Shown: one piece after another, positions 17,323 through 25,650 of the stretch
How the letters are laid out: the number at the start of each line of letters is the position of its first letter
Numbering within the stretch: position 1 is the stretch's first letter
Notes under the pieces: generated by a model
The model's input: only the letters and a program-made list of their open reading frames with translations
Told to the model about the DNA's origin: nothing
The model's database searches: none
Assembly: GCA_964627125.1 (NCBI GenBank)
Contig: CAZVJQ010000005.1
Coordinates: 1 to 64,000, forward strand
DNA from: Fastidiosipila sp964627125
GTDB taxonomy: Bacteria; Bacillota; Clostridia; Saccharofermentanales; Fastidiosipilaceae
Length of the DNA: 64,000 bases
Direction: 5' to 3'
Translations under genes and position numbers: made by a program

Positions 17323-19350
17323 ATGCGCAAGAATAGAAGTCCAGAAATTAATCGCTGGGCTAAGTATATTGACGATATTAATAATAATAACGATGATGCT
17401 AAATCTCTACTCTACGAGGAGAGTTTTAATTATGTCTACTTCATTGCATTTCAATATGTCAATAATGAGGAAATGGCATTAGATATTACTCAAGATGTAT
17501 TTATAAAGATTTTTTCCAATTTATCCTCGCTTGATCGTCCTAAATCATATATGTCATGGGCTAAGACTATTACGATAAATACAGCTCTTAATACTTTAAA
17601 GAAGAAAAAACCAGAAACATTTTCATCTCTCTCCAATGATGGGGAAAATTTCGAAGAACAATTAATTGATTACAACACTGAAGATATTTCTAAAGAACTT
17701 GAACTTAAAGATTCAGAAAATATCATGCTAAACATGATTAATGCTTTGCCCGATAAGCAAAGAATCGCCATGTTGCTCTTCTACATTGATGGTAAGAAAA
17801 TAGCTGAAATTGCGCATATTACCCAAAGTTCTGAAGGGACTGTAAAATCCAGACTAAATACAGCTAGAAAAAATTTAGCTGAATTGTTAGAAGATAAGGA
17901 AGAAAAACTCGGATTTAAATTATTTGGAAATGCTATTATTCCTGCATTTATCTTCATCATGGAGTACATGAGAGACTCTGACTTCGCAAATCATCTAATT
18001 GCTTATGTTAAAGAAGCACTGGCAGGTTTGGCACTAGTCGGTCTTGCTTCTATGGCAGATGCTGGAGCAGCAAACTCTGGCGCTACTGGCTCTACTGCAG
18101 CAAATTCTACTGTGGCAAGTTCTGCTAATGCTAGTTCAAATATTTTTACTAATATTGCTACATTCATAAGTACTGCAGGAACTAAGGCTATTTCAGCAAT
18201 CTCTATTGCTACTGTATCTGTTACTGGAGTAACAATCGCTGCTTCTATTTTTATACATAATGGAAATTCTACTAACGCGAATGATCAAGTGCATCTTGAT
18301 GAAAATCTAATACATGCAAATGAGACTTCTTCAGAACTTGATTTATCAGAAAATACTTGTTCAGTCACAGTGGACGAGACAAATTTAACTACAACTGCCA
18401 CGTCTACTACTTCAGAAGAGACAAGTTCAAGCACATCTATTAGTACTACTAGTGCAAACTTAGTAGCAGGGAGTGAAATTGATAATACTATTCCTGAAAC
18501 CACTACAAATGGAGTAAGCGAATCTACATCTGCATTGACTTCTAACACTAGTGAATCAAGCACTACTACTCGTAGCACTACATCAGAAATTATAGTTGAG
18601 ACTACAAGCAGAGCTACTACTTCTGAAAATTCTACTATGAAAACTAGTGAGTCGCAGCCAAGTTCTAGCCTTAGCGAAAATGAAATAACTTCTACTGAGC
18701 CAGAAAAAACTACCACAATTAGTTCAACAACTGTACTAGTAACTACAAGCACAACAACTGCTGATGAAGCTACACAGATTTCCACTCCATCTAGCAGCCC
18801 TGAAACAGCTCTAACTACACCTGAGATTACTACTACAAAACAAACTACAACTGTAGAAACGACTCCAGTGTTAACTACTGCAAATATTACTACTGAAACT
18901 AATGCAAAAATAACAACTCCTGCAATAAGTACTAGCCCAACGACTGCGCCTAGCACTTCGGAAGAAAGTTTTACTACAAGTAGCAGCACTCTTACAGCGA
19001 CTGAAACAAGTACGACTGAGGCTACAACAACTGGCAGTTCGACAACAGAAACAAGTACGACTGAGACTACAACAACTGGCAGTTCGACAACAGAGTCAAG
19101 CACGCCTGAGACCACTACTACCGCAACTACAATTGAAACTTCTGAGCCAACAACAAGCACATCTGAATCTACTAAACCAAGTGAACCTATATTTAATATA
19201 ATAACTTTACCAAGAACTATGAGATTGGATGCAATAGCCGAACTCTATAATGTTTCAGCAGATGACATATTAGAAGCTAATCCTAAATTAATTCTCTTAA
19301 ATATCTTTGGTTGGGTCTTAAGAGGCACAGTGCTTAATATTCCAATATAA
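17323..19350 (+). CDS. ECF-type sigma factor fused to membrane segment, Ser/Thr-rich stalk and LysM domain
   Basis: A 675-residue protein of unusual build. Residues about 24-95 are sigma-70 region 2 (LDITQDVFIKIFSNLSSLDRPKSYMSWAKTITIN) and about 132-190 are region 4 with a helix-turn-helix (GKKIAEIAHITQSSEGTVKSRLNTARKNL). Hydrophobic and Ala-rich stretches follow at about 202-250, and a clear transmembrane helix at about 288-311 (AISAISIATVSVTGVTIAASIFI). Residues 312-622 are a Ser/Thr/Glu-rich stalk containing a 15-residue tandem repeat. The last 50 residues are a LysM domain (AIAELYNVSADDILEANP..., ending GTVLNIPI), which binds peptidoglycan or chitin-like glycans. A GGGAG site precedes the ATG. 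I infer a membrane-tethered sigma factor that senses the cell wall. The frame is unbroken, so it is not an assembly join. Confidence 0.85.
   Translation: MRKNRSPEINRWAKYIDDINNNNDDAKSLLYEESFNYVYFIAFQYVNNEEMALDITQDVFIKIFSNLSSLDRPKSYMSWAKTITINTALNTLKKKKPETFSSLSNDGENFEEQLIDYNTEDISKELELKDSENIMLNMINALPDKQRIAMLLFYIDGKKIAEIAHITQSSEGTVKSRLNTARKNLAELLEDKEEKLGFKLFGNAIIPAFIFIMEYMRDSDFANHLIAYVKEALAGLALVGLASMADAGAANSGATGSTAANSTVASSANASSNIFTNIATFISTAGTKAISAISIATVSVTGVTIAASIFIHNGNSTNANDQVHLDENLIHANETSSELDLSENTCSVTVDETNLTTTATSTTSEETSSSTSISTTSANLVAGSEIDNTIPETTTNGVSESTSALTSNTSESSTTTRSTTSEIIVETTSRATTSENSTMKTSESQPSSSLSENEITSTEPEKTTTISSTTVLVTTSTTTADEATQISTPSSSPETALTTPEITTTKQTTTVETTPVLTTANITTETNAKITTPAISTSPTTAPSTSEESFTTSSSTLTATETSTTEATTTGSSTTETSTTETTTTGSSTTESSTPETTTTATTIETSEPTTSTSESTKPSEPIFNIITLPRTMRLDAIAELYNVSADDILEANPKLILLNIFGWVLRGTVLNIPI
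19006..19095 (+). repeat. Two tandem 45-bp units in the Ser/Thr stalk
   Basis: Two nearly identical 45-base units (19006-19050, 19051-19095) encode TSTTEATTTGSSTTE-type 15-residue repeats inside the sigma/LysM fusion gene. They are coding repeats that could expand or contract in frame and change stalk length. Confidence 0.85.
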
Positions 19351-19368
19351 AAATTGAGCTCAAAAAAT

Positions 19369-19389
19369 CCCCTAGCCTCTTGCTAGGGG
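19369..19389. terminator. Hairpin between convergent sigma-related genes
   Basis: An 8-base-pair GC-rich stem (CCCCTAGC at 19369-19376 with GCTAGGGG at 19382-19389). On the minus strand it is followed by ATTTTTTG, so it best serves the minus-strand gene at 19526-19918. The plus side lacks a T run. Confidence 0.7.
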
Positions 19390-19518
19390 AAATCCAAATT
19401 ACCATTTACTTCTTAAGAAACTTGCCCACTCACTTATAGCAAGTGATACAACCCCAAAAAAATTTAACCTCAGCGGGCATAGTTTCTATTTAAGCAACGG
19501 TATTTAATTATTTAGAGC

Positions 19519-19546
19519 TTCTACTTTAGTAATTACTAAAGTAGAA
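19519..19546. repeat. 28-bp perfect palindrome over the stop codon of the sigma-4-like gene
   Basis: A perfect 28-base palindrome (centre CTTTAGTAATTACTAAAG) contains the stop codon of the minus-strand gene at 19526-19918. Flanking AGAG/CTCT bases can extend the stem with one bulged base. It would form a strong hairpin at the end of the mRNA, or be a binding site. Confidence 0.7.
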
Positions 19547-19918
19547 CTCTTCTTTATGCAGATGATTTTCCTCCTCCTCGTATTGAGAAAATCTCATATC
19601 TACACAAATATTATTGAGTAAAGTTACAGCAGTTTGACTGCTCAAGTCTTGTTGGAAGAATTCTGAAATAATTACTCTTAAATTATCTACTCCTTGATAC
19701 AAAATTCTTTCGACATGTCTTTGATTTATTTCAATTATGTTCGCAATCTCGCTAAGTGAGTATTCATCAACAAAAAATAAAATAATACATATTCTATCTA
19801 TTGCAGAAATCCGAGAACATATATGGTTATAAAATTGCATCCTCTCATCAAGTTCTAAATCTTCATAGATGCTATCAACACTATAAAAATTAACTTTATC
19901 AAAATACAAGTTTCTCAT
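19526..19918 (-). CDS. Small sigma-70 region-4-like protein
   Basis: A 130-residue protein. Residues about 35-85 (SAIDRICIILFFVDEYSLSEIANIIEINQRHVERILYQGVDNLR) match sigma-70 region 4 in pattern: hydrophobic helix, then helix-turn-helix with SLSEIA and a recognition helix. No region 2 is present, so it cannot act as a normal sigma factor alone. It could be a decayed ECF sigma gene, a co-sigma subunit or a regulator. It faces the sigma/LysM fusion gene end to end. The Shine-Dalgarno AGGAG is only 2 bases from the ATG, so the start is uncertain. Confidence 0.6.
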   Translation of the reverse strand: MRNLYFDKVNFYSVDSIYEDLELDERMQFYNHICSRISAIDRICIILFFVDEYSLSEIANIIEINQRHVERILYQGVDNLRVIISEFFQQDLSSQTAVTLLNNICVDMRFSQYEEEENHLHKEEFYFSNY

Positions 19919-19947
19919 CTCTCCTGACTCTACTCATTTTAAAATGC

Positions 19948-19977
19948 ACTCTGCAAGAATTGAGGACCTTGCAGAGT
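19948..19977. repeat. 10-bp inverted repeat upstream of the sigma-4-like gene
   Basis: ACTCTGCAAG (19948-19957) and CTTGCAGAGT (19968-19977) form a perfect 10-base-pair stem with a 10-base loop, about 30 bases before the start codon. There is no U run, so an operator or leader hairpin is more likely than a terminator. Confidence 0.5.
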
Positions 19978-20153
19978 TAGACAGTCTGATAGTATGGCGT
20001 CTATTATCAGTTAGGGAAAATCCGTATAATTCTTTTACCCTACACTAATAAGACAATTCGAAAATACAAAAGGTTCATTTTTTTAAATAATTTCAGAATA
20101 ATTTTTACAAGAGTAAATTTGAACAGTACAAAGTAAAGATTTGACCCATAAAA

Positions 20154-20179
20154 AGAGGCAGACCCCTCGGCCTGCCTCT
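20154..20179 (-). terminator. Terminator of the TIM-barrel protein gene
   Basis: An 8-base-pair stem (AGAGGCAG at 20154-20161 with CTGCCTCT at 20172-20179), followed on the minus strand by TTTTTA. Confidence 0.85.
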
Positions 20180-20205
20180 AATTTCTAAATAAACTTTCTA
20201 ATTGA

Positions 20206-20955
20206 CTAAGCATCGACAATATCGTATTTGTCTGTGTCATCACTCTCAACATCGTCTAAGAATACTTGATGTTTCTCTGCTCTATAGTCGATCATCATAT
20301 CCTTGAATAACTCTGAGTTTGCTGTTGGTGTCCAACTAATTGCGTTAGCACCTGCATCAATAGTTTCTTGAATACTCTCGTCAGTTCTACCACCAGTTCC
20401 TATAATTGGAATTCTTGGATACTTCTCTCTGATTCTTCTAACAATACTTGCTGTATCTTTGCCACCAGCGACATTCAAAATGTCTACACCAGCCGCAAGT
20501 TTTCCAGAAATATCATCATACTCAGATGAAATTGTTCCAATAATCGGTGCATCAATCCACTCATTTATAAGTTTAATTGTGTCAATTTTTGTAGGAGAGT
20601 TTACTACAATTCCTAAGACACCCTTAGCTTCAGCAAATTGAGCAACAGTCGCACTTCTACTACCATCAGTAATTCTACCACCTACTCCAGCAAATACTGG
20701 TGCTGTAGCTACTGTAGTAATAGCTTCAATAATTGCAGGATGTGGAGTGTATGGGTAAACAGCTAAAATTGCATCAGCATCTGTGTAGCAGATTGTTGCA
20801 ACATCTGTAGTAAAAATCAGTGATTTTATTCTTCTTCCATATACATTAATACCACTTGCATTTCTTATAACTCTAGGTGCTACCTGTCTTCTACCTAGTC
20901 TAAGTTTCGAAGTTACTTCAGGCACAAACTTTTCAGGTCTTTGTCTATTTTCCAT
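20206..20955 (-). CDS. TIM-barrel protein of unknown function (IMPDH/ribulose-phosphate-binding-like)
   Basis: A 249-residue protein, counting from the ATG at 20955, which has GGGAGG 6 bases upstream; an ATG 24 bases further upstream has no such site and is rejected. Repeating beta/alpha units and the segments GVDILNVAGGKDT and IIGTGGRTDESIQETIDAGANAISWTP have the look of the phosphate-binding C-terminal strands of (beta/alpha)8 barrels such as IMP dehydrogenase and nitronate monooxygenase. Similar proteins in Bacillota are usually labelled only as hydrolase or hypothetical. The Cys-based IMPDH active site is absent, so I do not assign a reaction. Confidence 0.7.
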   Translation of the reverse strand: MENRQRPEKFVPEVTSKLRLGRRQVAPRVIRNASGINVYGRRIKSLIFTTDVATICYTDADAILAVYPYTPHPAIIEAITTVATAPVFAGVGGRITDGSRSATVAQFAEAKGVLGIVVNSPTKIDTIKLINEWIDAPIIGTISSEYDDISGKLAAGVDILNVAGGKDTASIVRRIREKYPRIPIIGTGGRTDESIQETIDAGANAISWTPTANSELFKDMMIDYRAEKHQVFLDDVESDDTDKYDIVDA

Positions 20956-21021
20956 TGTGTCCTCCCTAATTCTATACATACCATTCTACTAAACAATTCA
21001 TGCTTGTAGGTTAATTTTTTC

Positions 21022-22233
21022 TTAAGAGTGAATCCTTCTGGCAATAACCATTGAATTCTTCGCCAAATATGCTCTTTCCAAGTTCTGTAGCATAGTTCCA
21101 GGTAATGGCACTCCTGATAACTCTATGTTAGGTAAATCTGTCATTTCCATCGCTTGATTCTCTATCCACGCGCAATTTGTCCCTAGTAAGAAATAGTTCT
21201 CGTAAACACTATTCTCATATTTATAAAAATTAGTCTTCGTAGTCCTATTAACTACCCCAGCATATCTCTTCTTGTGCAAAGCATCCGCCGGGCTCCACGG
21301 AACAGTATTAGCTTTTAACCCTTCCATGTGCTCTAAAAATTCTTGCATATCATCTTCAGCAATTAAAACATCATATTCAAAAACAGTTGCATTCAATCTT
21401 CTATTGAAAACTTCCATATCCTTAGCATCTGATTCGAGCATGACGCCTTTGCCCACCATAGCAAACAAACTTCTTGTGCGAAGATCATGGTTGCCGTAGG
21501 TATAAGTTTTACCCTTGTAAGTCAGTGCGGTGTGGCCGACAACATCAATAGGGTTGCTTCCTGTAACCACTTGAATCTGCACAATCCTATGCTCTGGATG
21601 CTCAGCTAAATCCTCTTCCTCTTTTAGCAAGTCCATAGCATTATCGTTTGCCTTATAAATATCTTTCCAAATATATGGGAGCGGAATATCGAAAACTATT
21701 GGGTATAGTAGAGCTATTGGTCTACCTCTAAACCTTAGCCAATTATACAACTTACCTTTACTCAAGCTATAAGTACTCACCAGCACACAATATATTCCTG
21801 CAATGATCATTAAATATCTATTTGTAAATCCTGAAAATACTATTAATACTATGGCAAAAGCCAAGCTAGCAACAGACTTAAACAAATCCCACTTACCTGA
21901 TTTACCCTTAGTAGGAATCATTCTTTGTAGCGATGTAGTCAGATTAATAATAGATATCAGAATGCTATAAATAGCACTAATTACCCCTAAATAAAGGGCA
22001 GTGTTTTGCAAGAACGCAATCCCTAAAACCGAGAATAACAAGAATAAAGAAAACAATATTCTTATGATGATATTCTTATCAGTAACAATTAAATATATAC
22101 TGATTAGCAAGATTAAAACATAAATTAATAATGCTGAAATTCCTATCATGAGGCCAATGTTTAATAAAAAACTTATGCCCAAGCTAAGCATTATTGCATC
22201 TCTAATTAAAGTAAAATAATTATATTCTCTCAC
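21022..22233 (-). CDS. Membrane protein with C-terminal papain-like (His/Cys) domain
   Basis: A 403-residue protein. The first 160 residues hold about six hydrophobic helices with short loops (DUF308-like in look). The remaining 240 residues are soluble and contain VGHTALTYKGKTYTYGNHD (His234) and FLLGTNCAWIENQAM (Cys354). A His in a GH-T motif far before an N-C motif is the order seen in permuted papain-like families such as DUF4105 and YiiX/LRAT-type amidases. The function could be cleavage of lipid or cell-wall amide bonds. The start at 22233 is a GTG with a weak ribosome site. No exact family is recognised. Confidence 0.65.
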   Translation of the reverse strand: MREYNYFTLIRDAIMLSLGISFLLNIGLMIGISALLIYVLILLISIYLIVTDKNIIIRILFSLFLLFSVLGIAFLQNTALYLGVISAIYSILISIINLTTSLQRMIPTKGKSGKWDLFKSVASLAFAIVLIVFSGFTNRYLMIIAGIYCVLVSTYSLSKGKLYNWLRFRGRPIALLYPIVFDIPLPYIWKDIYKANDNAMDLLKEEEDLAEHPEHRIVQIQVVTGSNPIDVVGHTALTYKGKTYTYGNHDLRTRSLFAMVGKGVMLESDAKDMEVFNRRLNATVFEYDVLIAEDDMQEFLEHMEGLKANTVPWSPADALHKKRYAGVVNRTTKTNFYKYENSVYENYFLLGTNCAWIENQAMEMTDLPNIELSGVPLPGTMLQNLERAYLAKNSMVIARRIHS

Positions 22234-22368
22234 TTCTATTTTTTAATAACCCTCAGTAATTTTGCAGAGAAATCTTGCACCTCATGCAAATTCATCTATT
22301 ACTTAGGGCAATCTCCCTCTTTCTTTGAATATTCACATGAGTTTCGAATTAATCTAAGAATTTACCGA

Positions 22369-23202
22369 TTAAGATTCCATCAGAGTTTCTGTAAATCTCT
22401 TCATTCGACGCATGTAATGTTTATATAAAATGTCCCAATGCCCATTTGCTGATTCTTTCCATGGTTTATCTGTTCCACAGTAGTGCAATAAAATAGAATT
22501 TTCTATCATCCATTTTGGATCAATAAGTCCGTAACTTAGCAGCTCATAAGACTTAGCAATTCTCATATCGACATTGTATTTTTCATTTTCAATTTCAAAA
22601 ACATACTCACTATATAAAGAATTGAGCATATCTTGATCTGGCATTATTAGCTTAATTACAGAGCCTTGAAGATATTCATAAATATCATCTTCAAAAACAA
22701 CTTCTCTCATTCTCTTGAGATTCATTAAAATTACGCCAGTATTGTAGTACTTAGATTTTATATTAGAACCAACCCTGAAGTTATTGATGAAATTATTGAC
22801 CGCTAAAATTCTTGCATGGTTAGCTGCGGCAAAAGCATGCTCTCCAATATCTGTATTATATAATTCACATATATCATTTATACAAAGGATGTCAGCGTCA
22901 ATGTATAACACTCTGTCCATATCCTCTGGCAAGTACTTATGTGCTAGCAAGCGGTAATATACAGTTTCTGGGAAACGTTTTGTTGATGGGGCACCAGTAA
23001 AAAGATTTTTTCCAATAACAGTTGGAATATAATTTAAATCTAATGCCTCGCAAAATGTTCTTAGTTCATCTGTTCTTAGGAGCGGGTCCTTTTGCACGAC
23101 ATATACATTAGCTCCTGCAACATCAGAGTTAATTGCTAATGAGTAAAGAGTAGTCTTCAATGGATCAACATACTTATCATCTATACAAAATAAAAAATTC
23201 AT
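22369..23202 (-). CDS. Glycosyltransferase family 8 protein
   Basis: A 277-residue GT-A fold glycosyltransferase of family 8 (LgtC/GspA type), which moves a hexose from a UDP-sugar to lipopolysaccharide-like or protein acceptors. The metal-binding DxD motif is in VLYIDADILCIND and the C-terminal HYCGTDKPW is the other family mark. No membrane helix. The ATG at 23202 has AGAGG 5 bases upstream and is preferred over a GTG two codons earlier. It is flanked by envelope-related genes, consistent with a cell-surface glycan role. Confidence 0.88.
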   Translation of the reverse strand: MNFLFCIDDKYVDPLKTTLYSLAINSDVAGANVYVVQKDPLLRTDELRTFCEALDLNYIPTVIGKNLFTGAPSTKRFPETVYYRLLAHKYLPEDMDRVLYIDADILCINDICELYNTDIGEHAFAAANHARILAVNNFINNFRVGSNIKSKYYNTGVILMNLKRMREVVFEDDIYEYLQGSVIKLIMPDQDMLNSLYSEYVFEIENEKYNVDMRIAKSYELLSYGLIDPKWMIENSILLHYCGTDKPWKESANGHWDILYKHYMRRMKRFTETLMES

Positions 23203-23319
23203 AAACACCTCTCAGTGAGAAACCTTAAAGTTCTATATATTACATTTTATAACATATTGAATAATCTAATTTTAAACTTTTGCAAGCTTGCAACACATTT
23301 GAGAAAAACAGAACCCGTA

Positions 23320-24336
23320 TTAGAGAATTAAGTCTTGCAGTAAGAATATTAATAGAACAAAAATAATATATACTCTCGGCAACAATGGGGTTCTACTTAA
23401 ATACTTGGTAAATTCATGGAAGAAACCATATGCATTTCTTGCAACAGGAGTTTTCGCAGCATAGCCTATATTCTCAATTTTTCTTCTGCGAGAAATTAAT
23501 AATGCTCTCAACAAGTGGAAGCTATTAGTTACGACAGCTACCTTGCTATCATCTTCAATGACTAATTTAGAAAATTCAATATTCTCAATAGTAGACTGAG
23601 CCTTATCTTCAATTAATATATTTTCTGGCGCTACACCAATTGCTTCTAAATACTCTGCCATACCATCTGCTTCAGTTACTTGAGTTTTAGGATTTGGGCT
23701 TAATCCTCCAGAAACAATAATCTTGGACCTTGGATTCTTCATATGTAAGTCAAATCCTCTATCACATCTATTTTGCAATAGACCTTCTACCTTGCCATTT
23801 TCATCTAATCTAGAACCAAGAATCAAAATGTAATCCAAATCTTTTCTACCGAGATTTATATAGTTAAACAGTGCAGTTAATAAGTATGAATGATAAAGAA
23901 TTGCCGAAGTTGCTAGTACCATAAATACAATACCAGCGATTAATCCAGTTACACTCTCTGGATTTAGCTGCCCTACTATTGGTAAAATTACTAAACCTAG
24001 TGCAATTAAAACATTTGCAATGCTACTAAACCAATCATAGTTTGTGTGCTCATTTCGCCAGATTCTTTTTATTGAGTAAAAACTTGTTAGTACAAAAGAG
24101 ACTAGTAATGGAATAGCAAAATATAGTATTAAAACTACTGTAAATACATTCACAGCATCGATATACTCTGTATTTGACTGAGTTAAAACAGCATCATTTT
24201 TCCATCGATTTAAGGCAAAAGCTACCGCTATCAATGACGTGTTTAGGCTGAGGCCAAGAAGCACCGTCCTTTTATCTCTAATTAATATAAAAATAAATAT
24301 TGCAAAGAAAGCAATCGCTAAAAGAATTTCTATCAT
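23320..24336 (-). CDS. DUF218/YdcF-SanA family membrane protein
   Basis: A 338-residue protein with about five N-terminal transmembrane helices (residues 1-160) and a DUF218 domain (about 165-310). The domain shows DYILILGSRLDENGKV, KIIVSGGL, EADGMAEYL, ILIEDKAQSTIENIEFSK and VVTNSFHLLRALL, all standard for ElyC/SanA/YdcF proteins. Members of this family act on envelope lipid intermediates and vancomycin sensitivity, but the enzyme activity is not settled. It ends with one more helix. Confidence 0.88.
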   Translation of the reverse strand: MIEILLAIAFFAIFIFILIRDKRTVLLGLSLNTSLIAVAFALNRWKNDAVLTQSNTEYIDAVNVFTVVLILYFAIPLLVSFVLTSFYSIKRIWRNEHTNYDWFSSIANVLIALGLVILPIVGQLNPESVTGLIAGIVFMVLATSAILYHSYLLTALFNYINLGRKDLDYILILGSRLDENGKVEGLLQNRCDRGFDLHMKNPRSKIIVSGGLSPNPKTQVTEADGMAEYLEAIGVAPENILIEDKAQSTIENIEFSKLVIEDDSKVAVVTNSFHLLRALLISRRRKIENIGYAAKTPVARNAYGFFHEFTKYLSRTPLLPRVYIIFVLLIFLLQDLIL

Positions 24337-24425
24337 AACACCCTCTATTCTAGCCGATATTAATTATACTTTATTATTTAATACTTTGCTTACACATTAT
24401 TAATAAATACATATACAAAAGAAAA

Positions 24426-24456
24426 AATGGCTCTATCCTGAGATAAAACCATTTCC
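24426..24456 (-). terminator. Weak terminator of the gene at 24478
   Basis: On the minus strand AAATGG pairs with CCATTT around an inner TTATC/GATAG stem, followed by TTTCTTTTG. It lies directly after the 24478-25005 gene. Confidence 0.6.
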
Positions 24457-24477
24457 TAAATTCTAATTCTTAATAAC

Positions 24478-25005
24478 TTAAGCTGATAAACCAACTATAT
24501 AGATCAGGATAATTGCTAGTAATAGTAGTAAATACAATCCTAATAAAGCTATTAATAGATTGTGATTACTATTCTTAATTTCATTATTATTTTCTTCCAT
24601 AACAGAAATTTCAGATAAAAGATAATTATTCTTAGGTCTATTAGTTCTATAAACTACATGTTCAGTATCAGATTCTGACCAACTGACAGGCAGTTTATTA
24701 CGTCTAACAGTTCTTGTATAAGTTTTATTGTCATGAGTGAATGAGTATACAACGCTAGGATCACTATCTAAATTGTCAGAATTTATAAGGCTAGTCTTAA
24801 CTTCTTCTTGTCGCCATTTAGGGCTATTAGGGTCAAAATCCTTAACTTGTGAATATACTCTCTGATTCAGTTTCTCATTATATTTATAGAGCATGAAAAT
24901 ACATAAGTAAATTACTGCATAAACTATTGAAAATAATAAAATAATTTGTCCTAGATTAAGCAATACATCTGCTCTAAAAATTCTCGTTAAAAACTGTACC
25001 TGCAT
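24478..25005 (-). CDS. Hypothetical two-helix membrane protein (DUF3592-like)
   Basis: A 175-residue protein with transmembrane helices at about 15-40 and 148-172 enclosing a soluble domain. The domain has SVVYSFTHDNKTYTRTVRRN followed by HVVYRTNRPKNNYLL, which resembles DUF3592 (small beta domain between two helices with a Tyr-x-Pro/Asn-x-Asn motif). No known activity. A GGAAGG site supports the ATG. Confidence 0.65.
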   Translation of the reverse strand: MQVQFLTRIFRADVLLNLGQIILLFSIVYAVIYLCIFMLYKYNEKLNQRVYSQVKDFDPNSPKWRQEEVKTSLINSDNLDSDPSVVYSFTHDNKTYTRTVRRNKLPVSWSESDTEHVVYRTNRPKNNYLLSEISVMEENNNEIKNSNHNLLIALLGLYLLLLLAIILIYIVGLSA

Positions 25006-25077
25006 ACATACCTTCCATAATTTGAGCTCTATATATTATAACTCACTCGAATAGCAGCTCGCCTGTAAATATTTATT

Positions 25078-25467
25078 TTATTCTGTAGTAGTTGTCGTAG
25101 TAGTACTCTCTTCAGTGGTAGCTTCAACTGTTGTACTTTCTGCAAAACTAGGAAGAATTAACTCATCTCCTGGATGAATTATATCTTCAGTAGATTTATC
25201 ATTAGCTGCAGCTAACTCTTCAATATCTACTCCATAATTGAATGCTATGCCCCACCAAGTATCTCCTTCAATAACTACATGAGTTTGACTAGTTTCTACA
25301 ATTACTTCAGTTGTTGTTGTGGTTGTAGTAGATTGCTCAATCTCACTTGATGTAGAGGTATTAGGCTCTTCAGCTTCCTCGCCATTTTGAGGTGCTGCTG
25401 GTGTAGAACAAGAAACACTTAAAACTAAAAATATGGACATCAGTAAAACGGAAATTCTTCTCTTCAT
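25078..25467 (-). CDS. LysM lipoprotein with Thr-rich linkers
   Basis: A 129-residue secreted lipoprotein. Signal peptide with lipobox LSVSC (Cys20), a Ser/Thr-rich linker with a run of seven Thr (about 47-53), a LysM domain at about 62-106 (HVVIEGDTWWGIAFNYGVDIEELAAANDK...HPGDELILP), and a second Thr-rich tail ending TTTTTTTE. It contains no catalytic domain, so it probably tethers to or senses peptidoglycan. The Thr/Glu linker and LysM repeat the outer part of the sigma fusion at 17323-19350. A GGAGG site precedes the ATG. Confidence 0.88.
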   Translation of the reverse strand: MKRRISVLLMSIFLVLSVSCSTPAAPQNGEEAEEPNTSTSSEIEQSTTTTTTTEVIVETSQTHVVIEGDTWWGIAFNYGVDIEELAAANDKSTEDIIHPGDELILPSFAESTTVEATTEESTTTTTTTE

Positions 25468-25650
25468 ACAAGTCCTCCTATCTGACAGATAGTGAATAAC
25501 TAATTTGTCATGTATCTATTATATTATAAGAAGAGTATTAAAACTAAATTAAATCGAGCAATATCGGTGTCTATTGACTATATGCCAACGACAGTTTCCC
25601 CATATTTGCTTATAATGTAAGTAATTAGTATCTCGCTATGGAGGTAAATC

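Noticed and set aside
18285..19160. A 291-codon minus-strand frame rich in Val and Ser
   Set aside because: It is the antisense of the Ser/Thr-rich stalk, where ACT/AGT repeats leave the opposite strand free of stops. It has no ribosome site.
18400..19170. Short repeated units suggesting a CRISPR array
   Set aside because: The repeats are in-frame Thr/Ser codons without unique spacers of constant length. No cas genes are nearby.
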